A DNA stretch of 64,000 bases from JBGPQJ01 sp963829485 (GTDB lineage Bacteria > Chloroflexota > Anaerolineae > Anaerolineales > Villigracilaceae): the NCBI GenBank assembly GCA_963829485.1, contig CAWHIK010000007.1, positions 496,001 through 560,000 on the forward strand, in the 5' to 3' direction. The notes below the pieces were generated by a model. That model ran no database searches. It was not told the origin of the DNA and worked only from the letters and a program-made list of their open reading frames with translations. Made by a program: the position numbers and the translations under genes. Shown one piece after another: positions 50,078 to 59,038 of the stretch (the stretch's first letter is position 1; every line of letters begins with the position of its first letter).

Positions 50078-51522
50078 ATGCCCTACGAACCCGTCATTGG
50101 CATCGAGGTCCACGCCGAGCTGCAGACCGCCTCGAAGATGTTCTGCGGCTGCCCGGTGGTCGATTCGACGCAGGCCGCGCCGAACACCGCCGTGTGCCCG
50201 GTGTGCTCCGGCATGCCCGGGACACTGCCTGTGCTCAACCAAAAAGCGGTGGAGTTCGGGCTGCGGGTGGCGCTGGCGCTGGAATGTGAAATCCAACATA
50301 CGAGCATCTTCGCGCGCAAGAATTATTTTTATCCCGACCTGCCCAAAGGCTACCAGATCTCACAGTACGAGCAGCCGCTGGCGGTCAACGGGAAAATCAC
50401 CATTCTCACGCCGCAGGGCGAGAAGACCATCCGCATCCGCCGCGTACACCTCGAAGAGGATACCGGCAAGTTGACGCATGTCCAGCAGGACGGGCAGGCG
50501 TACTCCCTGGTGGATCTCAACCGCGCCGGCGTGCCGCTGCTCGAGATCGTCACCGAGCCGGACTTCCGCTCGGCGGAGGAGGTGCGTCTCGGCGCGGAAG
50601 CCTTGCGACGGCTGCTGCGCGCTTTGGAGGTGAACAGCGGAGACCTCGAAAAAGGCGTACTGCGCATCGAGCCCAACATCTCCGTGCGCCCGGCCGGGAA
50701 TGAAACCCTCGGCACCAAGGTCGAGATCAAAAATCTCAACTCCTTCCGCGCACTCGAACGCGGCGTGGCTTTTGAGATCGAGCGCCAGACCGGTTTGCTC
50801 GAAGCGGGCGAAACGGTGACACAGGAAACCGTCGGGTGGGACGAGGCCTCGCAGGCGACGTACAGCCAGCGCACCAAGGAAGATGCCCACGATTACCGCT
50901 ACTTCCCCGAGCCGGACCTGCCGCCGCTGGTCGTCGACGACACATGGATCGAACTCTGTCCGCGAATCCCTGCCGGAGCTGCCGCTGGCGCGTTACCGAA
51001 GATTCGTCAGCCAGTACGGACTCCCCGCCGCGGATGCCGCGCAATTATCCGAGTCGCAGGTTGGAGGCGATTACTTTGAGCGGGTGGTGGGATTAGGCCC
51101 GGCACCGGCGCGCATCGCCGCGAACTGGATCCTCGGGGAGTTGTTCGCCCAATTACACGAATCCGGCCGGGGCATCAACTCGTGCCCCGTGTCCCCCGAA
51201 GCGCTGGCTGAACTGCTGAGCCTGGTGACCTCGGGAGAGATCAACCAGTCCACCGGCAAGTTGGTGTTGAGGGAGATGTTCGTCAGCGGCAAACCCGCAC
51301 TGGAAATCGTGAATGCCGGGGGGTTGCGGCAGGAGTTCGGACCGGGACTATGTTGCGGGGGTTGTTACAAAAGTCCTGGCGGAGAATCCGGCAGAAGTGA
51401 CCAGTTACCGGGGAGGCAAGCTGACGGTGGAGAATTTCCTCTTCGGGCAGGTGATGAAAAAGGCGGGGGGCAAAGCCAACCCGCAGGTGGTGCGCGAGGA
51501 ATTGAAGCGGGCGTTGAAATGA
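50078..51522 (+). CDS. gatB: aspartyl/glutamyl-tRNA(Asn/Gln) amidotransferase subunit B, two frameshifts
   Basis: Subunit B of the GatCAB complex that converts Glu-tRNA(Gln) or Asp-tRNA(Asn) to the amide form. The start YEPVIGIEVHAELQTASKMFCGC and the segments KNYFYPDLPKGYQISQYE and HDYRYFPEPDLPPL are diagnostic, and the tail reaches the YqeY-like domain. Two single-base insertions break it, at about 50954 (DDTWIE to SVRESLPEL) and about 51333 (GGLRQ to SSDRDYVAG). Repaired length is about 481 residues. As gatB is essential where GlnRS or AsnRS is missing, the breaks are most likely sequence errors. The stop overlaps the next ATG. Confidence 0.93.
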
Positions 51523-51776
51523 AACTCTCTCCTGCCCAGGTCGAATCTCTGCTGGACGAAGCGGTAGAATCGTTTCCGCTGGGGGCATGCCCAACCTGTG
51601 AATGTTTCCTTGGTTACGTGGCGCAGCTCCATGCGGATTCGGACACCGACAGCAGGGACCTGCTTCGCCAGTATAAGGTCGAGCGGAACAGCATCCACGG
51701 ATGTCTGGGCTGTGACCCCTGCCCGCCGGGGGGGCTTTACGCCTCTTATCAACGAAACAAGCAGGACTCGCGTTGA
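51519..51776 (+). CDS. small Cys-rich protein overlapping gatB
   Basis: Protein of 85 residues with CPTCECF in the middle and HGCLGCDPCPPG near the end, plausible zinc or iron-sulfur ligands. Its ATG overlaps the gatB stop (ATGA), so it is translated with gatB. I do not recognise the family; the Cys pattern suggests a zinc-ribbon-like structural fold. Confidence 0.7.
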   Translation: MKLSPAQVESLLDEAVESFPLGACPTCECFLGYVAQLHADSDTDSRDLLRQYKVERNSIHGCLGCDPCPPGGLYASYQRNKQDSR

Positions 51777-51892
51777 TTCGTGCAGTCGTTGTACGAAATA
51801 AGCACGTTGAACCACGTTTTTTAACAAAATCCCCTCAAATCCCCGCTGTTTTTGTCTGACAAAAGGCGTGACAGTCAGTGATTTGTTTCATA

Positions 51893-51921
51893 TTGACTCT
51901 CTAATCATTCTCGTGTAACTT
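51893..51921 (+). promoter_or_regulatory. promoter of gdhA
   Basis: TTGACT (51893-51898), 17-base spacer, TAACTT (51916-51921), about 135 bp before the gdhA start codon. Confidence 0.55.
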
Positions 51922-51988
51922 TAAGGGGCACAACCAGAGAAGGTGATCGGAATCATATGACCTGCACGCAGGATATACCAGCGACGTA

Positions 51989-52026
51989 AAGCGGGCCTCC
52001 CGTCCGGAGTGCCCGCTTATATTTTT
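51989..52026 (+). terminator. hairpin in the gdhA leader: attenuator or read-in terminator
   Basis: Stem AAGCGGGC / GCCCGCTT around an internal weaker stem-loop (CTCC / GGAG), followed by ATATTTTTAAT. It lies after the promoter at 51893-51921 and 29 bp before gdhA, so it can act as a regulated terminator for gdhA. Otherwise it would block transcription entering from gatB. Confidence 0.6.
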
Positions 52027-52054
52027 AATCACTCAACCCCAACAGGAGATACTC

Positions 52055-53341
52055 ATGGCTGAAAAGTTCAACGAATTTGAAATGGCGCAGAAGCAGTTCG
52101 ACGCGGTGGCGAAGCAGCTCAACCTCGACCCGCAGATCGCCGAAGTGCTGCGCTGGCCGATGCGCGAGTACCACTTCCGCATCCCGGTGCGAATGGACGA
52201 CGGCTCGATCAAGGTCTTCGAGGGCTTCCGCGTCCAGCACAACGACGCGCGCGGCCCCAACAAGGGCGGCATCCGCTTCCACCCGTCCGAGACGTTCGAC
52301 ATGGTGCGCGCGCTCGCGACCTGGATGACCTGGAAATGCGCCGTGGCGGACATCCCGCTGGGCGGCGGCAAGGGCGGCATCATCGTCGACCCGGCTACGC
52401 TGTCGGTCGGCGAGAAGGAACGCCTGTGCCGCGGCTGGGTGCAGAAGATGTGGAAGAACATCGGCATCCGCCAGGACGTCCCCGCCCCGGATGTGGGCAC
52501 CACCCCGCAGATGATGGGCTGGATGATGGATGAGTACTCCAAGCTGGTCGGCGAGTACACCCCCGGCGTGTTCACCGGCAAGCCCCTGGGCGGCGGCGGC
52601 TCGCTCGGCCGCACCGAGGCCACCGGGTACGGCGTCATCTACACCGTGCGCGAGGCGATGAAGCACCTCGGCATCGACCCGAAGAAATCCGTGGCGGCCA
52701 TGCAGGGCTTCGGCAACGTCACCCAGTACGCCGCCATCGGCTTCATCGAAATGCTGGGCGGCACGGTCGCCTGCGTCTCCTGCTGGGACCGCAACGACAA
52801 GTGCGCCTACACCTACAGCAAGGACGGCGGCATCGATCCGCACTTCCTGATGACCATCACCGACCAGTACGGCACCATCGACAAGAAGGCTGCTGAGAAG
52901 GCCGGCTACAAGGTCGAGGACGGCGAAGCCTGGATCACCAAGGAAGCCGACGTGCTCATGCCCGGCGCGCTCTCGGGCACCGTCAACGCCGAGACCGTCA
53001 AGAAGATGTCCAAGCGGGTCAAGATCGTGGCCGAAGGCGCCAACGGTCCCTGCACCCCCGAAGCGGACGAGTACTTCAAGAAGAACAACATCTTCGACAT
53101 CCCCGACTTCCTGTGCAACGCCGGCGGCGTGACCTGCTCGTACTTCGAGTCGGTCCAGAACGACGCCAACTTCTACTGGCCGAAGGAAGAGGTGCTGCAG
53201 AAGCTCGACCAGAAGATGACCGTCGCCTTCCACGGCGTGCTCGACATGAGCCTGAAGGAAAAGGTCTACATGCGCGACGCGGCCTACATGGTCGCCATCG
53301 ACCGCGTGGTCAAGGCCATGCAGCTGCGCGGCTGGGTGTAG
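52055..53341 (+). CDS. gdhA: glutamate dehydrogenase
   Basis: NAD(P)-dependent glutamate dehydrogenase of the hexameric small type, 428 residues. The substrate site is RGPNKGGIRFHP and MTWKCAVADIPLGGGKGGI (catalytic Lys); the coenzyme domain has GFGNVTQYAAIGF. It connects 2-oxoglutarate and ammonium with glutamate. AGGAGAT lies upstream of ATG 52055. Strong GC-rich codon bias gives a 470-codon antisense shadow frame. A terminator follows. Confidence 0.97.
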   Translation: MAEKFNEFEMAQKQFDAVAKQLNLDPQIAEVLRWPMREYHFRIPVRMDDGSIKVFEGFRVQHNDARGPNKGGIRFHPSETFDMVRALATWMTWKCAVADIPLGGGKGGIIVDPATLSVGEKERLCRGWVQKMWKNIGIRQDVPAPDVGTTPQMMGWMMDEYSKLVGEYTPGVFTGKPLGGGGSLGRTEATGYGVIYTVREAMKHLGIDPKKSVAAMQGFGNVTQYAAIGFIEMLGGTVACVSCWDRNDKCAYTYSKDGGIDPHFLMTITDQYGTIDKKAAEKAGYKVEDGEAWITKEADVLMPGALSGTVNAETVKKMSKRVKIVAEGANGPCTPEADEYFKKNNIFDIPDFLCNAGGVTCSYFESVQNDANFYWPKEEVLQKLDQKMTVAFHGVLDMSLKEKVYMRDAAYMVAIDRVVKAMQLRGWV

Positions 53342-53361
53342 ACTAATAGTGTTAAAGATGA

Positions 53362-53388
53362 ACAGGGACGGGTAACCGTCCCTGTTTT
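53362..53388 (+). terminator. terminator after gdhA
   Basis: Perfect stem ACAGGGACGG / CCGTCCCTGT with a GTAA loop, then TTTGA; 20 bp after the stop codon. Confidence 0.9.
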
Positions 53389-53512
53389 GATTCGGATGTT
53401 TGGGTTTTACTGCACCTTGTTGAGACCTGCCGGTCAATTGCCGGCAAGGTCAGAGACCTTTGCCGAGTGAAGCGAATCCAACCTATCAGGTACGGTCTGT
53501 AGTAAAAAGGGC

Positions 53513-53880
53513 TTATTTTAGAACGTAATGCGCTAGTGTTTTTTGCACACCAACAATGTCAGTTCCTTTTTTGAATTCCTTTTCTATGCTATGGCCTCCA
53601 GAAGTCCAAACCTTTAGTTCAGCATCTCTATCGAATGTCCCCGCTGTTTCGACAGAAAAATGAGTGATTTTTTCATACGGTATGGAATGGTACTCGACTT
53701 TACTTCCTGTCGCCCCTTGTTTATCGATGAATATAAGCCTTTTGTTTGTAAAGAGAATTAAATCCCGAACGATTTTAAATGCTCTTTCAATTTTTCACCG
53801 TCGATTAGGACCGGAGAAATTTCTTTCTCTAATTCTTGCGGGTTAATTTCCTTTGCGTGTCCAAAAATCCCGTCAAACAT
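53513..53880 (-). CDS. bacterial PH-domain protein (bPH_1 type), frameshifted
   Basis: Found by reading the minus strand directly. ATG 53880 opens MFDGIFGHAKEINPQELEKE, then ISPVLIDGEKLK. One missing base near 53788 moves the rest to another frame: RAFKIVRDLILFTNKRLIF, KVEYHSIPYEKITHFSVET, AELKVWTSGGHSIEKEFKKG and ending VQKTLAHYVLK at TAA 53513-53515. The whole is the bacterial pleckstrin-homology fold of about 122 residues, usually cytoplasmic and of unknown role. It lies in an AT-richer region than its neighbours. No ORF long enough for simple gene callers remains. Confidence 0.85.
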
Positions 53881-54043
53881 TTAGTTGCTCCTTCTGTGTG
53901 ATTTACTTGTCAATTGTAATTAGAAAAAAGCTAAATAAACCTTTACTTTGATATTATATATGGATGTTGCACTCAAGTGGGCTGACACGGAACGTGCTTT
54001 GAGATTCTGTAAAAGATTTATGCAAGATTACTAGTACTGGATC

Positions 54044-54862
54044 TCATCCACCTTGAGATGGACAGGATCCTGTCAGAAGCACACCTTTGTCATCGTTAAC
54101 CCAGCCTTCTCCACTTGCGGGAGAAAGATCAAGATTCATCGCCGCACTGATGGCAGCGTCGCGAAAACCAGGGTCAGGCAAAATGCCGCGCGACGGCGTA
54201 TATAACTCGGCTGCGCTGGCGTCAATGCGATACCAGCCATTGGGGGCTATCTCCAGTACACGTGCGTACGCAGAAGGGTACAGAAGGGCGAAGATCTCGG
54301 CGGTTCTATCGGGCAGACGGTAGACCTCTACAGGTTGATGTCGGGCAATAAGACTGCACACCCCTGCAGGTGGAAGATCCCCGGAATAGATCATGGGGGC
54401 AAAGGGCAATTCGATTTTTCGATCCTCGGGGAAATAGGCTGTCGCATGCAGCTCAGCCGCGATGTGTTCGGGGACGGTCCAGGAGACAGCAACGCCATCC
54501 GAATCATCCATGTCGATTCCCAACACGAAGGAAGGTTCCTTGTTTAGCGGAGCAAGCACAAACTCATACTTATCCGCTCCTGCGGGGGCATTTTCCCACG
54601 TGAAGGTGATCGTCTCTCCGGCCAGCAGGGCGAAATTTCCCGCATCACCCGTTATATGAGGAAAAACCAGGGAAGAAGACTGGGCAGCAGGCGGTGTGGG
54701 TGTTTCCGTTTGCGTCTGTGTGGCTGTCGGCTCGGACGTCTGAGACGGTGTATTTACGGTTTGGGCGGCGGGTGCAATCCACGTACAAGACATAAACAGC
54801 GCTGAAAGCGCTATCAACGAAAATAGAATTCCTGCGCGATGATGGATAAAAGTCTTTTTCAT
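54044..54862 (-). CDS. lipoprotein with SH3-like domain
   Basis: Protein of 272 residues: signal peptide with a lipobox-like ALFMSC, a Thr/Pro/Gln/Glu-rich linker, a beta-sandwich region (ETITFTWENAPAGADKYEFVL), and a probable SH3b-type domain (PVEVYRLPDRTAEIFALL, ...VLEIAPNGWYRIDAS). Such proteins sit on the outer face of the cell envelope. It is the first gene to the left of the cassette-like region. Not recognised beyond this. Confidence 0.72.
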   Translation of the reverse strand: MKKTFIHHRAGILFSLIALSALFMSCTWIAPAAQTVNTPSQTSEPTATQTQTETPTPPAAQSSSLVFPHITGDAGNFALLAGETITFTWENAPAGADKYEFVLAPLNKEPSFVLGIDMDDSDGVAVSWTVPEHIAAELHATAYFPEDRKIELPFAPMIYSGDLPPAGVCSLIARHQPVEVYRLPDRTAEIFALLYPSAYARVLEIAPNGWYRIDASAAELYTPSRGILPDPGFRDAAISAAMNLDLSPASGEGWVNDDKGVLLTGSCPSQGG

Positions 54863-54893
54863 ATTTCTTCCATTTCCTGATCTATGGCGCTGC

Positions 54894-54988
54894 GCCCAAC
54901 GGTCTTCGAAAAAGGCGATAGTCCTGTCCGCCGCATATGTTAGCCCGCTTTTTGCTACAAGCGACGCCTTACGCTGCGGCGATTAGAC
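54894..54988 (-). repeat. attC-like recombination site candidate (after aldo/keto reductase)
   Basis: On the minus strand, GTCTAAT (54982-54988, containing the stop TAA of the reductase gene) resembles an R'' box (RYYYAAC), and GTTGGGC (54894-54900) fits the R' consensus GTTRRRY. Between them is an imperfectly palindromic stretch with a second GCTAAC, then GCGGCGGACAGG and CTATCGCC as L-box-like elements. Length (95 bp) is in the usual attC range. Confidence 0.5.
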
Positions 54989-55835
54989 ATCCAGTTTTCT
55001 GGTGCCCAGCCATTTCACTTTTTCAGGGTCACGATGGTCAAAGAAACTAGCTTGTTTTTGTGTCCAGTGTTGCAATCGCTGCCATCTCTTCTGCGCTGAA
55101 TTCAAAATCAAACACACTGATATTTTCGATCATCCGCTCTTTGCGAATTGATTTGGCAAGGGCAATAATTCCTCTTTGTACAAGCCAGCGGAGAATGACC
55201 TGGGCAACGCTTTTTTTGTGCTTTGCGGCGATTGAAAGCAGTAATTCATTTTGAAAAATATTATTCCTTCCCTCTGCAAATGGAGCCCAGGCTTCAACCT
55301 GAACGCTGTTATCCTGTAAAAACTTTTGCGTGTCAATTTGCTGATGGAAAGGGTTGACTTCAATCTGATTGACCGCAGGCGTTATCTTGTTGTGAATCAT
55401 CAAGTCCATGATGCGGTCAGGATGAAAGTTTGAAACCCCGATGGCTCTGATTTTGCCTTGTTGATACAGTTCTTCCATCGCGCGCCATTCCCCATACACA
55501 TCGCCATAGGGCTGGTGGATGAGATACAGGTCAAGGTAATCCAACTGCAAGCGCTTCAGGGAATTTTCAAAGGCTTTTATTGTGCCTTCATAGCCATTGC
55601 TCTGAATCCAAAGTTTTGTCGTGATAAACAGCTTTTCTCTTGCGACGCCGCTTTGTTTGATTCCCCTGCCAACCGCCTCTTCGTTCAGGTAAGAAGCGGC
55701 CGTGTCAATATGGCTATATCCCGTTTGAATAGCGTCAACCACGCTTCTTTCACATTCGGCCGGATCAGTGATCTGGAAAACGCCGAAGCCAAGAATGGGG
55801 ATTTCAACGCCATTGTTCAATTTTACAGTTTGCAT
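54983..55835 (-). CDS. aldo/keto reductase, frameshifted near C-terminus
   Basis: NADPH-dependent aldo/keto reductase (AKR5-like), about 283 residues after repair. It starts MQTVKLNNGVEIPILGFGVF, has catalytic Asp/Tyr in GYSHIDTAASYLNEEAVG, Lys in LFITTKLWIQ, His in YLDLYLIHQPYGDVYGEW, and the cofactor segment ALAKSIRKERMIENISVFDF. A single extra base near 55049 hides the last 20 residues; without it the protein ends SFFDHRDPEKVKWLGTRKLD, as in close relatives, at TAA 54983-54985. AAGGAG precedes two adjacent ATGs; I use the second. Confidence 0.9.
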
Positions 55836-55871
55836 CATTTTCTCCTTATGTTTCTGCGGTTAAGGGTGTCG

Positions 55872-56228
55872 CTATGGGGTAAGCAGCCGGGTGAACGAGA
55901 GCGACGCTAACGTCCAGGTGCCGTTTTGCTGCACATACACTTCTGTAACCACGAAGGGATTGGTGACCTCGTTGCCGCCAACCACGGCTACCAGACGAAT
56001 TTTATTCAAAAGGATGGCAGTCGTCGCGCCAATAAACCGCACCGACGCTTCCTGGATATCCACGTCCTTGTAGTGAATCCTGCCGCTTCTGATGACTTCG
56101 AGTTCCTGGTCCTTGGACATGGTTGCGCCCATATGGACAAAGACAGCCTTTTCATGGAAGAGAGCGGCCAGGGAATCTACGTTGCGCTCTGACATCCAGC
56201 GCCACTTCTCTTTGGAGAGATTGATCAC
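55872..56228 (-). CDS. SnoaL/NTF2-like (DUF4440-type) small protein
   Basis: Protein of 118 residues with an NTF2 fold: LSKEKWRWMSERNVDSLAALFHEKAVFVH, KDVDIQEASVRFIGATTAILL, and VTEVYVQQNGTWTLASLSFTRL. Members are small enzymes or ligand-binding proteins. GTG is used at 56228. A better ribosome site (AGGAGAGAG) lies before an ATG 27 bases upstream at about 56255 in another frame, so one extra base may hide the true N-terminus. Only 36 bp separate it from the reductase, and the two look co-transcribed. Confidence 0.75.
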   Translation of the reverse strand: MINLSKEKWRWMSERNVDSLAALFHEKAVFVHMGATMSKDQELEVIRSGRIHYKDVDIQEASVRFIGATTAILLNKIRLVAVVGGNEVTNPFVVTEVYVQQNGTWTLASLSFTRLLTP

Positions 56229-56243
56229 TTCTTGTTCCGAGTT

Positions 56244-57209
56244 TTACGTTTTGCATAACTCTCTCCTCATAGTTCGCTGACCGCTGCGATTGTCAACCAG
56301 GCGCCGAAGCCGCCTTCGGAGCAGACTTCCCTGAGAGCGTGGTCGGACAAGTGCACTTGTCCGGCGCACGCGGTGTGATCCCGTTTCTGCAAAGTCCTTA
56401 GCCGGTCCATATATACTGACCAATTTTGCAGTATCCTTGAATCCCAACTGTCGATAAACGTTTTTACCCATTTCGGATGCTTGTAGAATACCCACCCGAT
56501 ACCCTAATCCTCGGGCTTCGAGCAATGGGAAAAGGGTTACTGCTGCGCCTATTCCCAGTCGGCGCGCATCTGGCAAAGTGGCTACACAGTAGATGCCGGC
56601 AACGCCAGCGCTCAGGAGTAGCATGGATGTGGCTACGGGTTCGCCATTCCATGTGCCAAGATAGTATTGCATCGGTTCAATAGTGCCAAAGCCTGCACCA
56701 GAAAACAAATCCAGGAAAGGTTGATCAAAGGGTTCGGAAATGCCAAATCCGCGAGTGAAAACACGATTTCATTGTTTCAACATCCCCGGATCGCTTACTT
56801 TTTCAATGACGAGACCGGCGGGCGTTGTGGTCTTTTCGTTCAGTTTCATTAGATCGACTGCCATGCCAGTTTCATCTTCATCGCGACTAAACCCGTGTTC
56901 ATCCAAGTATTCTCCCAGATTAGCAGGTCGGGTGTATGACCCAGTCCACCACAGCATGGGTACATTCCTTGACTTGCAGCGAGTTATTGCCGTTGCAATT
57001 ACGGCGTCCGCGTTTTCCGGCTTAATTTGTACGCGGAGAACATTGTTAAACAGGGGAAAGGGGACATCAGTAATGGTCCAGAGCATATCGGGATCGTCGT
57101 GGAACTCGGATTGGGACCAATGGCGGAATATGGGAAAGAAATCAAAAAGATTTGCTTCAATAGCATAAACCAGTGCGGATGTTGACAAATCCTTTAGTAT
57201 CTCGTTCAT
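56244..57209 (-). pseudogene. GNAT-family acetyltransferase interrupted by an in-frame stop
   Basis: One minus-strand frame encodes an N-terminal half (MNEILKDLSTSALVYAIEANL, ...NTG-like DVPFPLFNNVLRVQI) and a C-terminal GNAT domain (YYLGTWNGEPVATSMLLL, CVATLPDARRLGIGAAVTL, LGFKDTAKLVSIYG). TGA at 56769-56771 stops it between GMLKQ and NRVFTRGFG; a Trp codon (TGG) there would restore a normal protein. The last 50 codons (after GPAKDF) run into repeat sequence and may not be native. It may be a true nonsense mutation or a sequence error. Confidence 0.75.
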
Positions 57210-57271
57210 CAGATGCTCCTTTGTTTAATGAAGAACACAAAGTTTTATTTGATGCGAAATTTATACGAGCG

Positions 57272-57425
57272 TACCAACTGTTTGCGGTTTGTCCCTGGCG
57301 ATCTCTTGTCTCGTTGCTCTTGCGGAGCCAATGGCCTATCCCGCACGCCGCGACATGCACCGTACTGCGGAGCAGTGACCGGGCGTATTATTATCCCGAT
57401 GTTCTTCCGGGACGCTGCGCTAGAC
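57272..57425 (-). repeat. attC-like structured repeat between serine hydrolase and GNAT genes
   Basis: On the minus strand it begins GTCTAGC right after the hydrolase stop, continues with a GTCCCGG / CGGGAT hairpin like that of the 60251-60328 element, and ends GTTGGTA. Its inner 105 bp (57281-57385) are nearly the same as 58919-59024. The core boxes deviate from consensus at one or two positions. Confidence 0.45.
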
Positions 57426-57431
57426 AGCTAA

Positions 57432-58868
57432 TTATTGGGCCATCTCCAGCAGGCTGGCTGCAGTGGCGTTATTGGGTTCAATGGACAAGGCTTTCACGAT
57501 GCTTTCTTTGGCTTGCGCGATTTCTCCTTTGTAAAGATAGAGCTTGGCTTGTTCAATATAGGATTCGACATACTCAGGATAAGCGTGGATGTTCAACTCC
57601 AGCGCTTCAATTGCCATGTCAATCTTTTTTGCTGTCAAAAGTTGAAGCGAAAGACCGATGAGTTCATATTCCTGGAAAAAATACTCATCGTCGTTTTTGG
57701 CTTTGATCTCGTTGTAACGCGCATACGCCGCATCAATGCCGCCCTCCGCCCATGCGCGGCTGATGGGTATCATCCACGAGACCGCCTTTGTCTGCGGCTT
57801 TTCGTTTAGGAGCGTATCGGCAACCGCGCGGCTAACCCTGACGTGGGCGTTTGATTCTTCGTTGCATAAAATTACGGCGGCGCAGTTTTTCTCAGGCATG
57901 ATAAGCAGAAAGGCGGTTCCCCCGAATCCCCCGCCTCCATGACAGACCGTTTTCACTTCCTTGTAATGACCGAGCGTCCAACCAAGGCCCATCTCCTCGT
58001 ACATGCTGGGCGGAGAACCCCGTTCAGCGACCGGAGTCCACATCAGGTCATAACCGGCAGGCGACAGGATGCTCTGCCCGAGATAACTTCCGCGACGCAG
58101 GGCAGTGATTCCCCAATGGCACATATCCAGGACGGTTGTGTGCAGGAAACTGGCTGGAGCATCCGCCCGGTGATAAGGGTAGGTCGGGTTGACCTTCATT
58201 GCAGGCGTGCGCAGATGAGGAACTGCCAGCAAACGGTTTGGCACATCTGCCGGGATGAATGTGCTGTTTGGCATACCGGCGGGAAGCAGGATATCTTCCC
58301 GCATCACTTCTTCAAAGGATTTTCCCGAGACTTTGGCAAGCATATCCCCCAGAACGTTATAGGCAATGTTGCTGTAACTGAATCGTTCGCCCGGATCGGC
58401 GACCATTTTTCGATCCTTTAAGCCGCGCACATAGCGTTCCGCCGCGCCATCATCATATTCAGGGTGCGATACAAGTTCAACGTACTCGCTCTCTTCCATA
58501 TCCGGCATCCCGGACGTGTGACTGAGAATCTGCCGAATGGTGATTTGCCGATAACGTTCGTCATCCATCTGAAAATAGGGCAGGTATTGAACGAGCGGCG
58601 TATCCAGAGCCAGCTTTCCGCGTTCCACCCACCGCATGACAGCAGTGGCAACGAGACATTTGGATACGGACTGAACGCAGAAAACCGAATCGAGCGTGAC
58701 GGGCGCTTGAGTCTCCAAACTCTGAACGCCAAACCCTTTGGCGTAGACGATTTCATCGCCTTGCACCATTCCAACCGCGAGTCCGGGCACATCCCAGCGC
58801 GTCATGATTTCTTGAAGTACAACGTCAAGGTCTTTTTCATATAACATGGTCAATGATTCGCTTATCAT
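57432..58868 (-). CDS. class C beta-lactamase-like serine hydrolase with C-terminal TPR-like region
   Basis: Protein of 478 residues. The penicillin-binding fold covers about residues 10-370, with SVSK (SxxK nucleophile), YSN (YxN) and HGGG in the KTG position. The C-terminal 100 residues form helical pairs typical of TPR (MAIEALELNIHAYPEYVESYIEQAKLYLYKGEIAQAKESIVKALSIEPNN). No signal peptide is seen. Such proteins are often esterases or D-amino-acid peptidases rather than true beta-lactamases. Start is either 58868 or the next ATG at 58847; no clear ribosome site decides. Confidence 0.85.
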   Translation of the reverse strand: MISESLTMLYEKDLDVVLQEIMTRWDVPGLAVGMVQGDEIVYAKGFGVQSLETQAPVTLDSVFCVQSVSKCLVATAVMRWVERGKLALDTPLVQYLPYFQMDDERYRQITIRQILSHTSGMPDMEESEYVELVSHPEYDDGAAERYVRGLKDRKMVADPGERFSYSNIAYNVLGDMLAKVSGKSFEEVMREDILLPAGMPNSTFIPADVPNRLLAVPHLRTPAMKVNPTYPYHRADAPASFLHTTVLDMCHWGITALRRGSYLGQSILSPAGYDLMWTPVAERGSPPSMYEEMGLGWTLGHYKEVKTVCHGGGGFGGTAFLLIMPEKNCAAVILCNEESNAHVRVSRAVADTLLNEKPQTKAVSWMIPISRAWAEGGIDAAYARYNEIKAKNDDEYFFQEYELIGLSLQLLTAKKIDMAIEALELNIHAYPEYVESYIEQAKLYLYKGEIAQAKESIVKALSIEPNNATAASLLEMAQ

Positions 58869-58918
58869 TAATCTTGTGTTGCGGATTGCATTCTTGAATT
58901 ATGAAGTGCGCAGCAGTG

Positions 58919-59024
58919 TGCGGTTTATCCCTGGCGATCTCTTGTCCCGTTGCTCTTGCGGAGCTTAAAGGCCTGCCCAGCACGCTGCGACACGTGCACC
59001 GTACCGCGGAGAAGCGACAGGGCG
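58919..59024 (-). repeat. intergenic structured repeat (second copy of 57281-57385)
   Basis: About 105 bp, closely similar to 57281-57385, both carrying CTCTTGCGGAG and CGGTTT(A/G)TCCCTGG and lying just upstream of minus-strand genes. The outer ends GTGCG / CGCAC are complementary, so each copy folds on itself. Confidence 0.7.
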
Positions 59025-59038
59025 CACAACAAAAGTCA

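Noticed and set aside
51922..52054. Possible TPP or c-di-GMP riboswitch before gdhA
   Set aside because: Short stretches looked similar (CAGGATATACCAGCG; GACGTAAAGC), but the paired elements and conserved cores of both families are missing.
52025..53437. 470-codon minus-strand ORF
   Set aside because: It lies exactly opposite gdhA, whose conserved motifs are unmistakable; the antisense translation is low-complexity His/Ala/Val/Asp.
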